Positions 33,242 through 44,553 are shown, counted from the first letter of the stretch. The stretch: DNA of 53,306 nucleotides from an uncultured Pelagibacteraceae bacterium (GCA_902571975.1 CACGED010000005.1:1-53306); one strand, 5' to 3'. Notes: generated by a model not told the origin, from the sequence alone. Translations and numbers: made by a program.

Positions 33242-33857
33242 ATTTAGTATCCGAAGTACCAGCTGAAACTATAAACTTTGACGCTTCCTCAAATGTCATA
33301 TCCAGATATACAACTTCACTTTTAGGAAACATTAATAAAAATCCACTAGTTGGGTTTGGTGTTGTAGGAACAAAAACATTAACCAGTTCTGTATTAGTTT
33401 TTTTTGAAATTTCTCCTTTATTCTCTTTTGTAGCAAAACCAACAGCCCATGTGCCTTTTCGTGGATACTGAATTAGAACCACACTTTTTTTTGATCCTTT
33501 TTTAGGAGCAAATGTTTCTGTCATTTGTCCAATAGCAGAATATATGGTTCTTAAAATTGGTATTTTTTTCAACAAATCATTAAATAACTGTAAAAATTTT
33601 TTACCAATAAATGAAAGTGACAATCCACCTACAAAAGTAATAAAAATTACTGAAAGCAAAATTTCTAAACCTGGTATGGCAAAAGGTAAATAACTATTTG
33701 GGTTTATTCCTTGTGGAATTAGTTTTGATGAAATTGATATAAAAAATGTTGTGAGATATAATGTAATTCCTATAGGGACTAAAACAACAATTCCTGTTAT
33801 AAAATAGTTTCTTAGTCTTGCTATAAATGAAATTCTTTTTTTTCTCAGTTTCGACAT
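33234..33857 (-). CDS. DUF502 membrane protein
   Basis: This 207-residue protein has two membrane helices (about 15-38 and 55-80), followed by a cytosolic part. DUF502 features are YFITGIVVLVPIGITLYL, IPGLEILLSVIFITFVGGL, PILRTIYSAIGQMTETF near 100-116, and PTTPNPTSGFLLMFPKSEVVYLDM, where the last block is the most conserved. The family is widespread, and its role is unknown. It sits next to recG in many alphaproteobacteria, as here. Confidence 0.9.
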   Translation of the reverse strand: MSKLRKKRISFIARLRNYFITGIVVLVPIGITLYLTTFFISISSKLIPQGINPNSYLPFAIPGLEILLSVIFITFVGGLSLSFIGKKFLQLFNDLLKKIPILRTIYSAIGQMTETFAPKKGSKKSVVLIQYPRKGTWAVGFATKENKGEISKKTNTELVNVFVPTTPNPTSGFLLMFPKSEVVYLDMTFEEASKFIVSAGTSDTKSK

Positions 33858-33903
33858 AACTTTAATTGATTATAAATTACATGTAATATAAATATTAAGA
33901 AAA

Positions 33904-34725
33904 GTGAATAGAAGAAATTTTATATATTTAATGGGTTGTGGCTGTCTTTCTGCAGGTTTACACGCATGCACTACAGCTCCAATCACAGATAGAAGACAAT
34001 TAAAATTAATTCCAGAATCAAAATTAAATGCACAAGCTGCTCAATTATATGAAAAAGTAAAACAAAAAGCTAAATTAAGTGACGATAAAGAGAGTTTAGA
34101 TAAAATTATTGGAATTGGATCAAAAATAGAAACATCGATATCTGAGTATTTTTACAAGAATAATATGGAAGACCCAACTGTAAACTTTTCTTGGGAGTAT
34201 ATTTTAATTGATAATAAAAAAGTTAAAAATGCATGGTGTATGCCTGGGGGAAAGATTGCTGTTTATACCGGTATGTTAGAAATAACTAAAAATGACGATG
34301 GTTTAGCCGCTGTAATGGGACATGAAATTGCTCACGCAGTTGCAAAACATTCAGTTGAAAGAGCAAGCAGAACAGTATTATTAAATACAACAACTGGAAT
34401 AATAGATATTGCAACAGGGGGAAAACTATCTCAAGTTAATAAAACCACAGGCATGAATACAGTTGGCTTATTATCTCAAATTGGAATAATGAACCCTTTT
34501 ACAAGAAAACAAGAAAGTGAAGCTGATTATTTAGGATTAATTTTCTCATCGTTATCTGGTTACGATATAAGAGAAACTACTAAAATTTGGGAAAGGATGA
34601 AAAAAGCAAACAAAGGCAAAGAACCACCAGAGTTTATGAGCACACACCCATCAAATGATAGAAGGATTGACCAAATTAATAATTGGATGAACGAGATTAT
34701 TTTGAAATACCCACCAATTTCTTAA
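33904..34725 (+). CDS. M48 family metallopeptidase, lipoprotein
   Basis: This 273-residue protein begins with GTG at 33904 and has a basic start followed by a hydrophobic segment and the lipobox LHAC (Cys22). The zinc site HEIAH is at 140-144, and the third ligand is the glutamate in ESEADYLG near 205. M48 lipoproteins such as LoiP and BepA-like enzymes degrade damaged envelope proteins. A second block, STHPSNDRRI, is also typical. Expected in the periplasm attached to a membrane. The upstream 12-base palindrome ATTACATGTAAT (33876-33887) lies in the promoter region it shares with DUF502. Confidence 0.92.
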   Translation: MNRRNFIYLMGCGCLSAGLHACTTAPITDRRQLKLIPESKLNAQAAQLYEKVKQKAKLSDDKESLDKIIGIGSKIETSISEYFYKNNMEDPTVNFSWEYILIDNKKVKNAWCMPGGKIAVYTGMLEITKNDDGLAAVMGHEIAHAVAKHSVERASRTVLLNTTTGIIDIATGGKLSQVNKTTGMNTVGLLSQIGIMNPFTRKQESEADYLGLIFSSLSGYDIRETTKIWERMKKANKGKEPPEFMSTHPSNDRRIDQINNWMNEIILKYPPIS

Positions 34726-34730
34726 TGCGT

Positions 34731-34806
<76 letters not shown>

Positions 34807-34856
34807 AACACGAAAATTCTTATATTGATTTTTTTATATTTGGCAATGGTAAAAAT

Positions 34857-35975
34857 TTACAAAATATTAATATACTTGTCATGAAACTGATCAAAAGTTC
34901 CCATTTTAATATTTTTTCGAATTTCATACATAAGTTCTTGATAAAAATTTATATTATTTAATGTTAAAATCATTGATGACAACATCTCATTAGTATTATG
35001 GAGGTGGTTTAAATAATTCTTAGAGTATTTGTTTAAGTCAAATTTAGTAACAGTACTATCTAGAGGTGTATTATCTAGTTTATTTTCAGAATTTCTTATT
35101 TGAATTCTGCCATTCCAGGTAAAAGCTAATCCGGTTCTTCCTGATCTTGTTGGAAGGACACAATCAAACATATCAATTCCCCTCTTAACCGCACCTAGTA
35201 TATCAGATGGAGTTCCTACACCCATTAAATATCTTGGTCTATCAACTGGCAGGTTATATTTAATACCATCTAACACGTCAAACATTTCTCTTTGAGTTTC
35301 TCCAACAGCTAAACCGCCTATAGCGTAACCATCAAATCCTATTTCAATTAATTTATCAAGTGACTTATTTCTTAAATCATTAAATAAACCTCCTTGAACA
35401 ATACCAAACAAAGCTTTATGAGGATTTTTTCCAAATTCTGCTTTAGACCTTTTTGCCCATTCTGTAGATAATTCCATGGATATTTTAATTTTATTATAAT
35501 CGTTGGTATTTTTTGGACACTCATCCATCACCATAACAATGTCTGAGTTAAGTTTTTTTTGAATTTTAATACTTTCTTCGGGACTTAATATAAAAGTTTT
35601 TCCATCTATATGTGATTGAAAAATTGCTCCTTTATCTCTATCAATTTTGTTAAATTTAGATAAAGACATCACCTGATAACCACCAGAGTCAGTTAAAATA
35701 GGAAGTTTACAATTCATAAATTTATGAAGTCCACCAACAGCTTCTATTCTTTCAGTACCAGGTCTTATCATTAAGTGGTATGTATTTGATAGAATTATCT
35801 CACTTCCTGTTTTAATAATATCATCAATAAAAACACCTTTAACAGTGGCTTGTGTACCCACTGGCATAAAAGTGGGAGTGTTTATTTCTCCACGATGTGT
35901 TTGAATTAATCCAACACGATAGTTTTTATTTTGATGTTTTACGGTAAAAGAAAAATTCTTTTTTATGTCTTCCAT
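34857..35975 (-). CDS. tgt: Queuine tRNA-ribosyltransferase lacking zinc ligands
   Basis: Tgt (372 residues) exchanges guanine 34 for the preQ1 base in tRNAs for Asp, Asn, His and Tyr. It has LTDSGGYQVMS (95-104) with the general-acid aspartate, IVQGGLF, GGLAVGE, and FDCVLPTRSGRTG (270-282) with the nucleophile aspartate. In E. coli the zinc site is Cys302, Cys304, Cys307 and His333; the aligned residues here are Val309, Lys311, Leu314 and Asn340, so no zinc ligand remains. The rest of the catalytic framework is intact. Ends 10 bases before the cyclophilin gene. Confidence 0.94.
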   Translation of the reverse strand: MEDIKKNFSFTVKHQNKNYRVGLIQTHRGEINTPTFMPVGTQATVKGVFIDDIIKTGSEIILSNTYHLMIRPGTERIEAVGGLHKFMNCKLPILTDSGGYQVMSLSKFNKIDRDKGAIFQSHIDGKTFILSPEESIKIQKKLNSDIVMVMDECPKNTNDYNKIKISMELSTEWAKRSKAEFGKNPHKALFGIVQGGLFNDLRNKSLDKLIEIGFDGYAIGGLAVGETQREMFDVLDGIKYNLPVDRPRYLMGVGTPSDILGAVKRGIDMFDCVLPTRSGRTGLAFTWNGRIQIRNSENKLDNTPLDSTVTKFDLNKYSKNYLNHLHNTNEMLSSMILTLNNINFYQELMYEIRKNIKMGTFDQFHDKYINIL

Positions 35976-35985
35976 CCATTAATGT

Positions 35986-36543
35986 CTACTCAGATTTAAA
36001 ACTAATAATTTTATCTGGGTTAGAAACGGAACCATTTGGTCCATCTCCTTTCGTTATCATATCAACAAACTCCATACCTTCTGTAACTTTTCCAAATACA
36101 GTATATTGTCTATCAAGATGTGGTGTAGGTCCAAAACATATAAAGAACTGACTATTGGCGCTATTCGGATCTGAAGATCTTGCCATTGATAATGTTCCTC
36201 TTTCATGAGGTAAATCATTAAACTCCTCTTTAAGATCTGGCATATCTGAACCACCCATGCCAGCTCTACTTAGGTTAAAACTTTCTGAAGACGAATTTCC
36301 AAATTGAACATCTCCTGTTTGAGCCATAAAACCATCGATTACTCTATGAAAAACAACTCCATCATACTTTCCGCTATTAGCTAGTTCAGTTATTCTTTTT
36401 ACATGGTTTGGCGCCGCATCTGTAAATAATTCAATTTTTACATCTCCATCTTTTAATTTAAGTATCATTGTATTCTCCTTTGCATTTAATGCTGTTGTTA
36501 ATAAAAATATTGACAAAAATAAAATGTAAATTCTTTTAAGCAT
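35986..36543 (-). CDS. Cyclophilin-type peptidyl-prolyl isomerase, periplasmic
   Basis: This 185-residue protein has a signal peptide ending near ALNAK (about 21), so it is likely periplasmic. The cyclophilin core shows VVFHRVIDGFMAQTGD with the catalytic Arg, LSMARSSDPNSANSQFFICF, and LDRQYTVFGKV. It speeds proline isomerisation in exported proteins. It overlaps coaD by 8 bases and precedes tgt by 10, in one minus-strand run coaD-ppiA-tgt, which is common in alphaproteobacteria. Confidence 0.93.
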   Translation of the reverse strand: MLKRIYILFLSIFLLTTALNAKENTMILKLKDGDVKIELFTDAAPNHVKRITELANSGKYDGVVFHRVIDGFMAQTGDVQFGNSSSESFNLSRAGMGGSDMPDLKEEFNDLPHERGTLSMARSSDPNSANSQFFICFGPTPHLDRQYTVFGKVTEGMEFVDMITKGDGPNGSVSNPDKIISFKSE

Positions 36544-37030
36544 AAACTTCCTTCAGTGACTTGATGGTACTTTTAGTTGTAAATTTTCTTAAATCACCCT
36601 TGTGTAGAGCTATTTCTTTAACAAACCTAGATGAAATAATCTGATTTTCAACATCAGACATAAGGAATATTGTTTCTACATTACTGTTTAATTTTCTATT
36701 CATTCCAGCTAGTTGAAACTCGTATTCAAAATCTGATACAGCTCTCAAGCCTCTTAGAATGAGATTTGATTTATATTTTTTACATAATTCAGTTGTTAAT
36801 GAATTAAATTTAATTACTTGAATTTTTTTTTTTGGAAGTTTCAAATCTCCATATAATGCTTTTGTAACAATTTTTAACCTTTCGTCTATTGGAAATAGAA
36901 AATTTTTTTCATTACCATCAGAAATACCAACAATAATTTTATCAGCTAATTTTAATGCTTTTTTAATTACATCAATATGGCCGTTTGTTATTGGATCAAA
37001 TGTTCCAGGGTATATAGCTATGTTTTTCAT
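36536..37030 (-). CDS. coaD: Phosphopantetheine adenylyltransferase
   Basis: CoaD (164 residues) adds AMP to 4'-phosphopantetheine in the fourth step of coenzyme A synthesis. It has YPGTFDPITNGHIDVI (7-22) with the T/HxGH-type nucleotide site, LRGLRAVSDFEYEFQLAGMNRKL, and SSRFVKEIA. The length matches the family. Its start overlaps the gyrA stop by one base and its end overlaps the cyclophilin by 8 bases. Confidence 0.96.
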   Translation of the reverse strand: MKNIAIYPGTFDPITNGHIDVIKKALKLADKIIVGISDGNEKNFLFPIDERLKIVTKALYGDLKLPKKKIQVIKFNSLTTELCKKYKSNLILRGLRAVSDFEYEFQLAGMNRKLNSNVETIFLMSDVENQIISSRFVKEIALHKGDLRKFTTKSTIKSLKEVYA

Positions 37031-39612
37031 TAAACTAAATTATCATCTAATTTAATTGATGAAACAACCTGTTCATCTCCAGTTAATTTAATAATTCTTA
37101 CCCCTTGGGTATTTCTTCCTGCAATCCTTATTTCCTTAACGGCAGTTCTTATTACTCTACCTTTATTGGTAGAAATTAATATTTGATCACCTTCGAACAC
37201 TGGAAAAGATGAAGAGACATTACCGTTTCTTGGAGAATTAACAATACCTATTATCCCCTTACCTCCTCTATTTGTAACTCTAAAATCATAATGAGATGTT
37301 CTTTTACCATAACCATTTTCTGTAATTGATAAGATAAATTTTTCTTTTGCTTTAATCTCAGATTTTTCATCTTTTGTCTTATTTTTACTTTTTTTAGTAT
37401 TATCATTATCAATTATAGATAATGAAACAATTGTATCCTTTTCGGAGAGATTAATACCTCTTATGCCTTTAGAAGATCTACCTTTAAAAACTCTAAGTTT
37501 TTTTGATTCAAATCTTATACATTTACCAAATTTTGTGTTTAGCATTATATCTTGATCATCAGTACATATTTTAACTCCAACAATTTTATCATCAGAATCT
37601 AGTTTCATCGCGATTTTACCAGATGTGTTAATAGACGAAAAATCCTCTAAATTATTCTTTCTTATTTTTCCTTTGCTAGTTGCAAATATTATGTGCATGT
37701 CTTTTTTATCAACATCCTCATCAGGAAAAGGCATAATAGAGCTTATAGACTGATGATTTTTCAGAGGTAATATATTAAATAGAGATTTACCTTTAGATGA
37801 GGCTGAACCTTCAGGTATTTTCCAGGCTTTTACTTTGTAGGCTAAGCCTTCTGTAGAAAAAAATAATAATGACGTGTGTGTATCAACGGATAACGTTTGA
37901 ACAACAGAGTCTTCGTCGCGTGTTTTAATACCTGTTTTTCCTTTTCCACCTCTTTTTTGTTGCTTGACACCACTGAGAGCACCTCTTTTTATATATCCTT
38001 GTAGTGTTATTGTTATTATTACTGACTCTTTTTGAATTGTTTCTTCAATATCATAATTTAAAACGGCATCTATAATTTTTGTTCTTCTAGGAATTGAAAA
38101 TTTATCTTTTATTGTCTGCAAATCATTGCTTATTACTCTAAGTAATTCATTTTTTGAATTGATAATTTTTTTATATTTAGAGATATCATCTGCTAATTTT
38201 TTGATTTCTATCTCTATTTCATTGATGCCTATTGCAGTTAATTTTTGAAGTCTTAGTTCCAGTATTGATGTTACTTGATCGGTAGATAATACGTATTTTC
38301 CTTTATAATTTTTGCTATCAACTAATTTTATGAGTTTTGATGCTTCGTTTATTTTCCAAGTAGTTTTCAAAAGAGAATTTTTTGCTTCATCTGGATTTTT
38401 TGATGATCTAATAATTTTAATAACTTTATCAATATTTTCGACACTTACAGATAACCCTAATAAAATATGAACTCTTCCCTCTGCTTTTTTAAGATCAAAT
38501 TTAGTTCTTTTAATAACTACATCTTGTCTAAATTTTAAAAAATTGTCTAAAAAGTCTTTAAGATTACAAGTCTTAGGTTTTTGATCAACTATTGCTAATG
38601 AGTTAAAGCCAAAAGAAGATTCGATAGCTGTATGTTTATATAATTGTCTTTTAACTGTTTCTGGCTCAATATTTCTTCTAAGATCAATTGATACCCTTAT
38701 ACCCTCACTATTCGATTCATCTCTTATATCTCTTATACCTTCTATTTTTTTGTCTCTAACAAGTTCAGCAATTCTCTCGTTCAAATTTGATTTGTTTACC
38801 TGATATGGAATTGAAGAAATTACTAATCTATCTCTTCCATTTTTCAAATTCTCAACTGAAATTTCTCCTCGAATTTTAAAAGAGCCTCTACCAGTTTTAT
38901 ATCCTTGTTTAATTATATCTTTTCCAATTATTAATCCTCCTGTAGGAAAATCTGGACCAGGAATATGTTTCATTAATTCACTTATTTTAATGTCTTTATT
39001 TTTGATTAAAGCTAATGTTCCATCTACAACCTCGCCTAAATTATGGGGTGGTATACTTGTTGCCATACCAACTGCTATTCCACCAGCACCATTAACTAAA
39101 AGATTTGGATATTGAGCTGGTAATACAACGGGTTCTTGTTCTGTTTCATCGTAATTGCTTTTAAAAGATACTGTATTTTTTTCTATATCATCAATTAAAA
39201 ACTGTGAAACTTTAGCAAGTTTAGTTTCGGTATATCTCATTGCTGCAGGTGGGTCTCCGTCTATAGAACCAAAATTACCCTGCCCATCAACTAAAGGTAA
39301 ACTCATTGAAAATTCTTGAACCATTCTAACTAGTGCATCATAAACAGCTTGATCTCCATGAGGATGATATTTACCAATTACATCTCCAACAATTCTTGCA
39401 GATTTTCTAAATTGTTTTGACCAATCAAAACCGCCTTTATGCATTGCATAAATTATTCTTCTATGAACTGGTTTTAATCCATCTCTAATATCAGGTAATG
39501 CCCTACTTACTATAACACTCATAGCGTAAGACAAGTATGATGAACTCATCTCATCATACATAGAGATTGGTTTAATATTATTATTTATCTTTGGAATTTC
39601 GTTTTTTTCCAT
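37030..39612 (-). CDS. gyrA: DNA gyrase subunit A
   Basis: GyrA (860 residues) carries the catalytic tyrosine in AMRYTE (about 130) and the quinolone-region sequence [13 protein letters not shown] (80-92). The residue that is Ser83 in E. coli is Gln88 here, while the Asp87 equivalent (Asp92) is kept. The C-terminal beta-pinwheel begins with a GyrA box, QKRGGKG, near 538-544, which supports gyrase rather than ParC. An insert rich in lysine lies near 745-760. It introduces negative supercoils with GyrB, which is not in the window. Confidence 0.96.
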   Translation of the reverse strand: MEKNEIPKINNNIKPISMYDEMSSSYLSYAMSVIVSRALPDIRDGLKPVHRRIIYAMHKGGFDWSKQFRKSARIVGDVIGKYHPHGDQAVYDALVRMVQEFSMSLPLVDGQGNFGSIDGDPPAAMRYTETKLAKVSQFLIDDIEKNTVSFKSNYDETEQEPVVLPAQYPNLLVNGAGGIAVGMATSIPPHNLGEVVDGTLALIKNKDIKISELMKHIPGPDFPTGGLIIGKDIIKQGYKTGRGSFKIRGEISVENLKNGRDRLVISSIPYQVNKSNLNERIAELVRDKKIEGIRDIRDESNSEGIRVSIDLRRNIEPETVKRQLYKHTAIESSFGFNSLAIVDQKPKTCNLKDFLDNFLKFRQDVVIKRTKFDLKKAEGRVHILLGLSVSVENIDKVIKIIRSSKNPDEAKNSLLKTTWKINEASKLIKLVDSKNYKGKYVLSTDQVTSILELRLQKLTAIGINEIEIEIKKLADDISKYKKIINSKNELLRVISNDLQTIKDKFSIPRRTKIIDAVLNYDIEETIQKESVIITITLQGYIKRGALSGVKQQKRGGKGKTGIKTRDEDSVVQTLSVDTHTSLLFFSTEGLAYKVKAWKIPEGSASSKGKSLFNILPLKNHQSISSIMPFPDEDVDKKDMHIIFATSKGKIRKNNLEDFSSINTSGKIAMKLDSDDKIVGVKICTDDQDIMLNTKFGKCIRFESKKLRVFKGRSSKGIRGINLSEKDTIVSLSIIDNDNTKKSKNKTKDEKSEIKAKEKFILSITENGYGKRTSHYDFRVTNRGGKGIIGIVNSPRNGNVSSSFPVFEGDQILISTNKGRVIRTAVKEIRIAGRNTQGVRIIKLTGDEQVVSSIKLDDNLV

Positions 39613-39617
39613 ATTAA

Positions 39618-40067
39618 TTAAAATGGAATATCGTCGTCTAAGCCACTTTGATCTGGTGTGGGGCTATCATCAAAATTTTGTTTATTATCTTGTGAAGCCA
39701 TATTGTTTTGATTACCACCTCCAAGCATAGTTAAGGAAGAGTTATATCCTTGTATTAAAATTTCAGTTGAGTATTTATCTTGTCCACTTTGCTCGTCTTT
39801 CCATTTTCTTGTCGAAAGCTGTCCTTCAACGTACACTTGTGCTCCTTTTTTTAAATATTGCTGGACAACATTTACCAAACCTTCATTAAAAACAACTATT
39901 CTATGCCATTCAGTTTTTTCTTTTTTTTCTCCAGTATTTTTATCTTTCCAGGATTGGCTAGTAGCAAGACTAAGTCTTGCAACGCTTTTGCCGTTCACCA
40001 TTTGCTTGACTTCTGGGTCTGCGCCCAAACGACCAATTAATAGTACTTTATTTAAACTTCCAGCCAT
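39618..40067 (-). CDS. ssb: Single-stranded DNA-binding protein
   Basis: SSB (149 residues) has an OB fold starting [18 protein letters not shown], the WHRIVVF strand, [11 protein letters not shown], and a disordered Asn/Gln/Asp-rich tail. It ends in DDDIPF, the conserved C-terminal tip that recruits repair and replication proteins. It is 5 bases from gyrA and divergent from uvrA across an 81-base gap, where I see no LexA-box-like site. Confidence 0.97.
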   Translation of the reverse strand: MAGSLNKVLLIGRLGADPEVKQMVNGKSVARLSLATSQSWKDKNTGEKKEKTEWHRIVVFNEGLVNVVQQYLKKGAQVYVEGQLSTRKWKDEQSGQDKYSTEILIQGYNSSLTMLGGGNQNNMASQDNKQNFDDSPTPDQSGLDDDIPF

Positions 40068-40148
40068 AATATTTTAATATTTAAGAATGTTTATAATATC
40101 ACTTATTAACTTGAATATTAATTTTATTAATCTAAAGCAACAAAAATT

Positions 40149-43025
40149 ATGCTTAAAAAGATAGTTATTAAGGGTGCAAAAGAGCACAATTTAAAGAATA
40201 TAACACTAGAGATTCCTAAAGAAAAATTTGTTGTTATTACTGGACTATCTGGATCTGGAAAATCATCTTTAGCTTTTGATACTGTATATGCTGAAGGACA
40301 GAGACGTTACGTTGAAAGCTTATCAGCTTATGCAAGACAATTCTTAGATAAAATGAAAAAACCAAATGTAGATTTAATTGAAGGATTAAGTCCTGCTATT
40401 TCAATAGAGCAGAAAAATACATCAAAAAATCCAAGATCTACTGTTGCAACCGTTACCGAAATTTATGATTACATGAGAGTTCTTTACGCAAGAGCAGGTA
40501 TACCCTACTCTCCATTTACAGGACTCCCAATTACGTCTCAAACTATAAGTCAAATAGTTGATAAAATAAAAACGCTTCCAAAAAAATCAACAATCTTTTT
40601 ATATGCGCCTGTTGTAAGAGGGAGAAAGGGCGAATACAGAAAAGATATTCTCGGATACAAGAAAAGAGGATTTAGAAAAATTAAAGTTGATAATAAACTT
40701 TATGATATTGATGATGTTCCTGAATTAAATAAAAAGTTAAAACATGATATTGCAGTTCTGGTTGATAGAATTGTTTTAAATGCATCATTAGGAAATAGAT
40801 TAGCTGAGAGTGTTGAAACAGCAGTTAATTTAGCAAATGGATTGATGTTTGTGGAATATGAAGATGAAACACTTCCAAAAAAGTTTAGAAAAACTGAAAA
40901 TTTAATCTTTTCAACTAAGTTTGCTTGTCCTGAAAGTGGTTTTACTATTGAAGAAATAGAACCAAGACTTTTTTCTTTCAATAGCCCTTATGGTGCATGT
41001 GAAGAGTGTGAAGGCATAGGTGTTAAATTGAATGTAGATCCAAAATTAGTTGTTCCCGATGAAAAGAAAACTATTGCAGATGGAGCTATAGAACCTTGGT
41101 CAAAATCGTCTTCTTTATATTATGCACAAACATTAGCCTCTATAGCTAAACATTATGGATTTTCATTGAATGATAGATGGTCAAGGCTTTCAAAAAAAAT
41201 AAAAGATATAATTTTATTTGGATCTGATGAGGAAGAAATTAAATTTTCTTATGACGATGGATATGAAAAATATTCACATAAAAAAACATTTGAAGGAGTG
41301 GTAAATAATTTAGAGAGAAGATTTTTAGAAACAGACAGTGATTGGAAAAGAGAAGAAATATCTCAATATCAATCAGATACTAAATGTGAAAGATGTAATG
41401 GGCACAGACTAAAAGATGAAGCTCTATGCGTTAAAATCAATGATCATAATATAAGTGAAGTAACTGAAAAATCTATATTTGATGCAAAGGAATGGTTTAA
41501 ATCACTCGAGACAAAATTAGATAAACGTCAACTTAAAATTGCTCAGCATATTTTAAAAGAAATTAATGAGAGATTAAATTTTCTACTTAATGTCGGTCTT
41601 GACTACCTAACATTATCAAGAGAGTCTGGAACTTTATCTGGTGGCGAAGCTCAAAGAATAAGGCTAGCTTCGCAAATAGGTTCTGGATTAACAGGAGTAT
41701 TATATGTGCTTGACGAACCGTCTATTGGTTTACATCAAAAAGATAACGTTAAATTAATAAATGCACTAAAAAGACTCAGAGACTTAGGAAATACAGTCAT
41801 AGTTGTAGAACATGATACCGAAACAATGGAAAATGCAGATCACATAATTGATCTTGGTCCAGAAGCTGGAAACAAAGGTGGCGAAGTAATAGCTCAAGGA
41901 TCGTATAATGATATATTAAATAATCAGGATAGTATTACAGGGAGATACTTATCAAACAAAAGCTTCATACCAATACCAAGAACTAGAAGATTAGCCAAAA
42001 ATGGAAGATTTTTAGAAATCAATGGGGCAAGTGGGAATAATTTAAACAATGTGAATCTTAAAATTCCACTAGGAAGTTTTACTTGCGTTACAGGTGTTTC
42101 TGGAAGTGGTAAATCAACATTAATACTGCAAACTCTTTATAACGCTTTAAATTTGACACTTAACAATAACAAATCAAGAAAAATACCAAAACCCTTTAGA
42201 GGTTTTAAAGGCATTGAATTAGTCGATAAAATTATAGATATAGATCAATCACCTATTGGAAGAACTCCTAGATCAAATCCAGCAACCTACACAGGTGCTT
42301 TTGGTCCAATTAGAGACTGGTTTACTAATTTGCCAGAGTCAAAAAGTAGAGGTTACAAACCAGGAAGATTTTCATTCAATGTCAAAGGAGGAAGATGTGA
42401 GGCTTGTGAAGGAGATGGAGTAATAACTTATGAAATGCACTTTTTGCCAGATGTTTATATAACTTGTGACGAATGCAAAGGAACCAGATACAATAGGGAA
42501 ACACTAGAAATTAAATTTAAAGATAAGAGTATTGCAGATGTTTTGAATATGACAGTTGATGAAGGTTGTGAATATTTTGAAAATATTTCAAATATAAAAA
42601 CAAAATTACTTACTCTTAAGAAAGTTGGTTTAGGGTATATAAAAATTGGTCAACAAGCTACTACGCTATCAGGTGGTGAAGCACAAAGAATAAAGTTAGC
42701 AAAAGAATTATCTAAAAGATCAACTGGAAGAACAATATATATATTAGACGAACCCACAACAGGACTGCATCAACACGATATTAAAAAATTATTAGAAATT
42801 TTACATACCTTTGTTGCAACTGGAAATACAGTTGTTGTAATAGAACACAATTTAGATGTTATTAAAACAGCTGATTATATAGTCGATATGGGTCCTGATG
42901 GTGGTGTAAAGGGAGGAAATATTATAGCTGAGGGTAAACCTGAGGAAATTATCAATGTTAAAGATAGTTATACAGGTAAATTTTTAAAACCAATGTTGGA
43001 CAATAAGTTCAAAAAAACTGCTTAA
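40149..43025 (+). CDS. uvrA: Excinuclease ABC subunit A
   Basis: UvrA (958 residues) recognises DNA damage in nucleotide excision repair with UvrB. It has two ABC ATPase modules: Walker [10 protein letters not shown] near 32-40 and GVSGSGKST near 645, [16 protein letters not shown] and [15 protein letters not shown] signature motifs, and two D-loops. Two zinc-binding Cys regions are visible: CPESG...CEECEG plus CERCNGHR, and CEACEGDG...CDECKG. All key cysteines appear present. It is divergent from ssb. Confidence 0.97.
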   Translation: MLKKIVIKGAKEHNLKNITLEIPKEKFVVITGLSGSGKSSLAFDTVYAEGQRRYVESLSAYARQFLDKMKKPNVDLIEGLSPAISIEQKNTSKNPRSTVATVTEIYDYMRVLYARAGIPYSPFTGLPITSQTISQIVDKIKTLPKKSTIFLYAPVVRGRKGEYRKDILGYKKRGFRKIKVDNKLYDIDDVPELNKKLKHDIAVLVDRIVLNASLGNRLAESVETAVNLANGLMFVEYEDETLPKKFRKTENLIFSTKFACPESGFTIEEIEPRLFSFNSPYGACEECEGIGVKLNVDPKLVVPDEKKTIADGAIEPWSKSSSLYYAQTLASIAKHYGFSLNDRWSRLSKKIKDIILFGSDEEEIKFSYDDGYEKYSHKKTFEGVVNNLERRFLETDSDWKREEISQYQSDTKCERCNGHRLKDEALCVKINDHNISEVTEKSIFDAKEWFKSLETKLDKRQLKIAQHILKEINERLNFLLNVGLDYLTLSRESGTLSGGEAQRIRLASQIGSGLTGVLYVLDEPSIGLHQKDNVKLINALKRLRDLGNTVIVVEHDTETMENADHIIDLGPEAGNKGGEVIAQGSYNDILNNQDSITGRYLSNKSFIPIPRTRRLAKNGRFLEINGASGNNLNNVNLKIPLGSFTCVTGVSGSGKSTLILQTLYNALNLTLNNNKSRKIPKPFRGFKGIELVDKIIDIDQSPIGRTPRSNPATYTGAFGPIRDWFTNLPESKSRGYKPGRFSFNVKGGRCEACEGDGVITYEMHFLPDVYITCDECKGTRYNRETLEIKFKDKSIADVLNMTVDEGCEYFENISNIKTKLLTLKKVGLGYIKIGQQATTLSGGEAQRIKLAKELSKRSTGRTIYILDEPTTGLHQHDIKKLLEILHTFVATGNTVVVIEHNLDVIKTADYIVDMGPDGGVKGGNIIAEGKPEEIINVKDSYTGKFLKPMLDNKFKKTA

Positions 43026-43059
43026 ACTTTAATTAAAAATGTTATAAAATAAGGATATT

Positions 43060-43662
43060 ATGACTTCGATTCTTCAATCACTATCTAAGACAATTCATAT
43101 CTCCTTAGCATTATCCATTTTACTTTTTTTAGGTTTATACTTTGGAAATGGTGGTTTTGATATCGACGTTGTTTTTTGGAGTTGGTTATTTAGATATATA
43201 CATGTCATTGTTGCAATTATGTGGATCGGTTTACTCTGGTATTTTAATTTCGTTCAAATACCAAACATGGCTAAAATACCTGACGAACAAAAACCAGCAA
43301 TTGGAAAAGTTATAGCTCCAGCAGCACTTTTTTGGTTTAGATGGGCAGCTTTAGTTACAGTAATATCAGGACTGATCTTAGCTTATTTAAACGGTTATGT
43401 TCATCAAGCTATGACATTAGGAATTGGATCAGGTGGTGGTAAAGCTACTGCAATTGGTATTGGCATGTGGTTAGGAATTATAATGGCATTTAATGTTTGG
43501 TTTGTAATATGGCCAAATCAGAAAAAAGCATTAGGTATGATTGAGGTTGAAGCTGATGTTAAAGCTAAATCTGCAAAAACTGCGATGCTATTTTCTAGAA
43601 CAAATACACTTCTATCTTTGCCAATGCTTCTTACGATGGTAATAGCTCAAAACCTATATTAA
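43060..43662 (+). CDS. PuuD-like (urate oxidase N-terminal-type) membrane protein
   Basis: This 200-residue protein has about five membrane helices. It matches the family of the membrane part of PuuD urate hydroxylases: LFRYIHVIVAIMWIGLLWYFNF near 42-63 with a heme-ligand-type histidine, RWAALVTVISGL, GIGMWLGIIMAFNVWFVIWP, and a final helix. No cytochrome c domain (CxxCH) is present, so it is shorter than PuuD. It may be a heme b electron-transfer protein; the real role is unknown. It lies 34 bases after uvrA and overlaps secF by 4 bases. Confidence 0.65.
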   Translation: MTSILQSLSKTIHISLALSILLFLGLYFGNGGFDIDVVFWSWLFRYIHVIVAIMWIGLLWYFNFVQIPNMAKIPDEQKPAIGKVIAPAALFWFRWAALVTVISGLILAYLNGYVHQAMTLGIGSGGGKATAIGIGMWLGIIMAFNVWFVIWPNQKKALGMIEVEADVKAKSAKTAMLFSRTNTLLSLPMLLTMVIAQNLY

Positions 43663-44552
43663 TCTTTTTCTTCTTTAACTATTGTTCTTTGGCTGACATT
43701 CAGTGCAACTAGTATAGGATTTGCTATATATATAGAAGAGTAAGTTCCAAAAATAACTCCTAATATCATTGCTAAAGAAAAGCCTTTTAATATTTCACCA
43801 CCAAATAAATATATTGAAAAAAGAGCTAACAATGTAGTTACAGATGTAATTATTGTTCTAGATAAAGTTTCATTAATTGAAATATTAGTTAATTCAAAAA
43901 TTTTAACATCAGAATACTTTCTTAAATTTTCTCTAACCCTATCGAATATAACAACGGTATCGTTCATTGAATAACCAACAATAGTTAAAACAGCAGCTAC
44001 AATAGAAAGGTTTATCTCAAGTGAAAAAATAGAAAATATACCTAATGTAATTATAACATCGTGAAATATAGCTAAAATAGCTCCTAAACTAAACTGCCAT
44101 TCAAATCTTATCCAAATATACAATAGCATCGCCGCTAGTGATAAACTTATAGCAATAATACCTGATTTTAAGAGTTCTGAGCTTACTTTAGGACCAACAT
44201 TTTCTACTCTTCTAAAGTCGACATCACCAATAGAGCTAGATAATTTATTTTGTATATTTTTAATAAATTCAGGATCATTTGAATTTTGTTTTTCAAACTT
44301 AACAATAAAGTCTGTTTCATTGCCAAATTTTTTGACAGACACATCTCCTAAATTCATTTGATTAAAGCTATCTCTAATAAGACTAATATTATTAGTTTTC
44401 TCAGTAGTTCTTAATTCAATTAAAGTACCACCTTTGAAATCAACACCATAATTTAAACCTTTAAAAATTAAAAATACTAATGAAATCACTATTAGAATAA
44501 GTGATAGTATATTAAATTTTCTATAGAACTTATTAAAAGAAATATCTCTCAT
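43659..44552 (-). CDS. secF: Protein translocase subunit SecF
   Basis: SecF (297 residues) has six membrane helices and the family motifs YGVDFKGGT near 30-38 in the first periplasmic part, FHDVIITLGIFSI and SMNDTVVIFDRVRENLRK. With SecD it uses proton motive force to help proteins leave the Sec channel. The gene starts one base after the secD stop, and yajC lies upstream, giving the standard yajC-secD-secF order. Confidence 0.96.
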   Translation of the reverse strand: MRDISFNKFYRKFNILSLILIVISLVFLIFKGLNYGVDFKGGTLIELRTTEKTNNISLIRDSFNQMNLGDVSVKKFGNETDFIVKFEKQNSNDPEFIKNIQNKLSSSIGDVDFRRVENVGPKVSSELLKSGIIAISLSLAAMLLYIWIRFEWQFSLGAILAIFHDVIITLGIFSIFSLEINLSIVAAVLTIVGYSMNDTVVIFDRVRENLRKYSDVKIFELTNISINETLSRTIITSVTTLLALFSIYLFGGEILKGFSLAMILGVIFGTYSSIYIANPILVALNVSQRTIVKEEKD

Positions 44553-44553
44553 T

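Noticed and set aside
40068..40148. LexA box between ssb and uvrA
   Set aside because: No GTTC-N7-GTTC or GAAC-N7-GTTC type site was seen in the gap.
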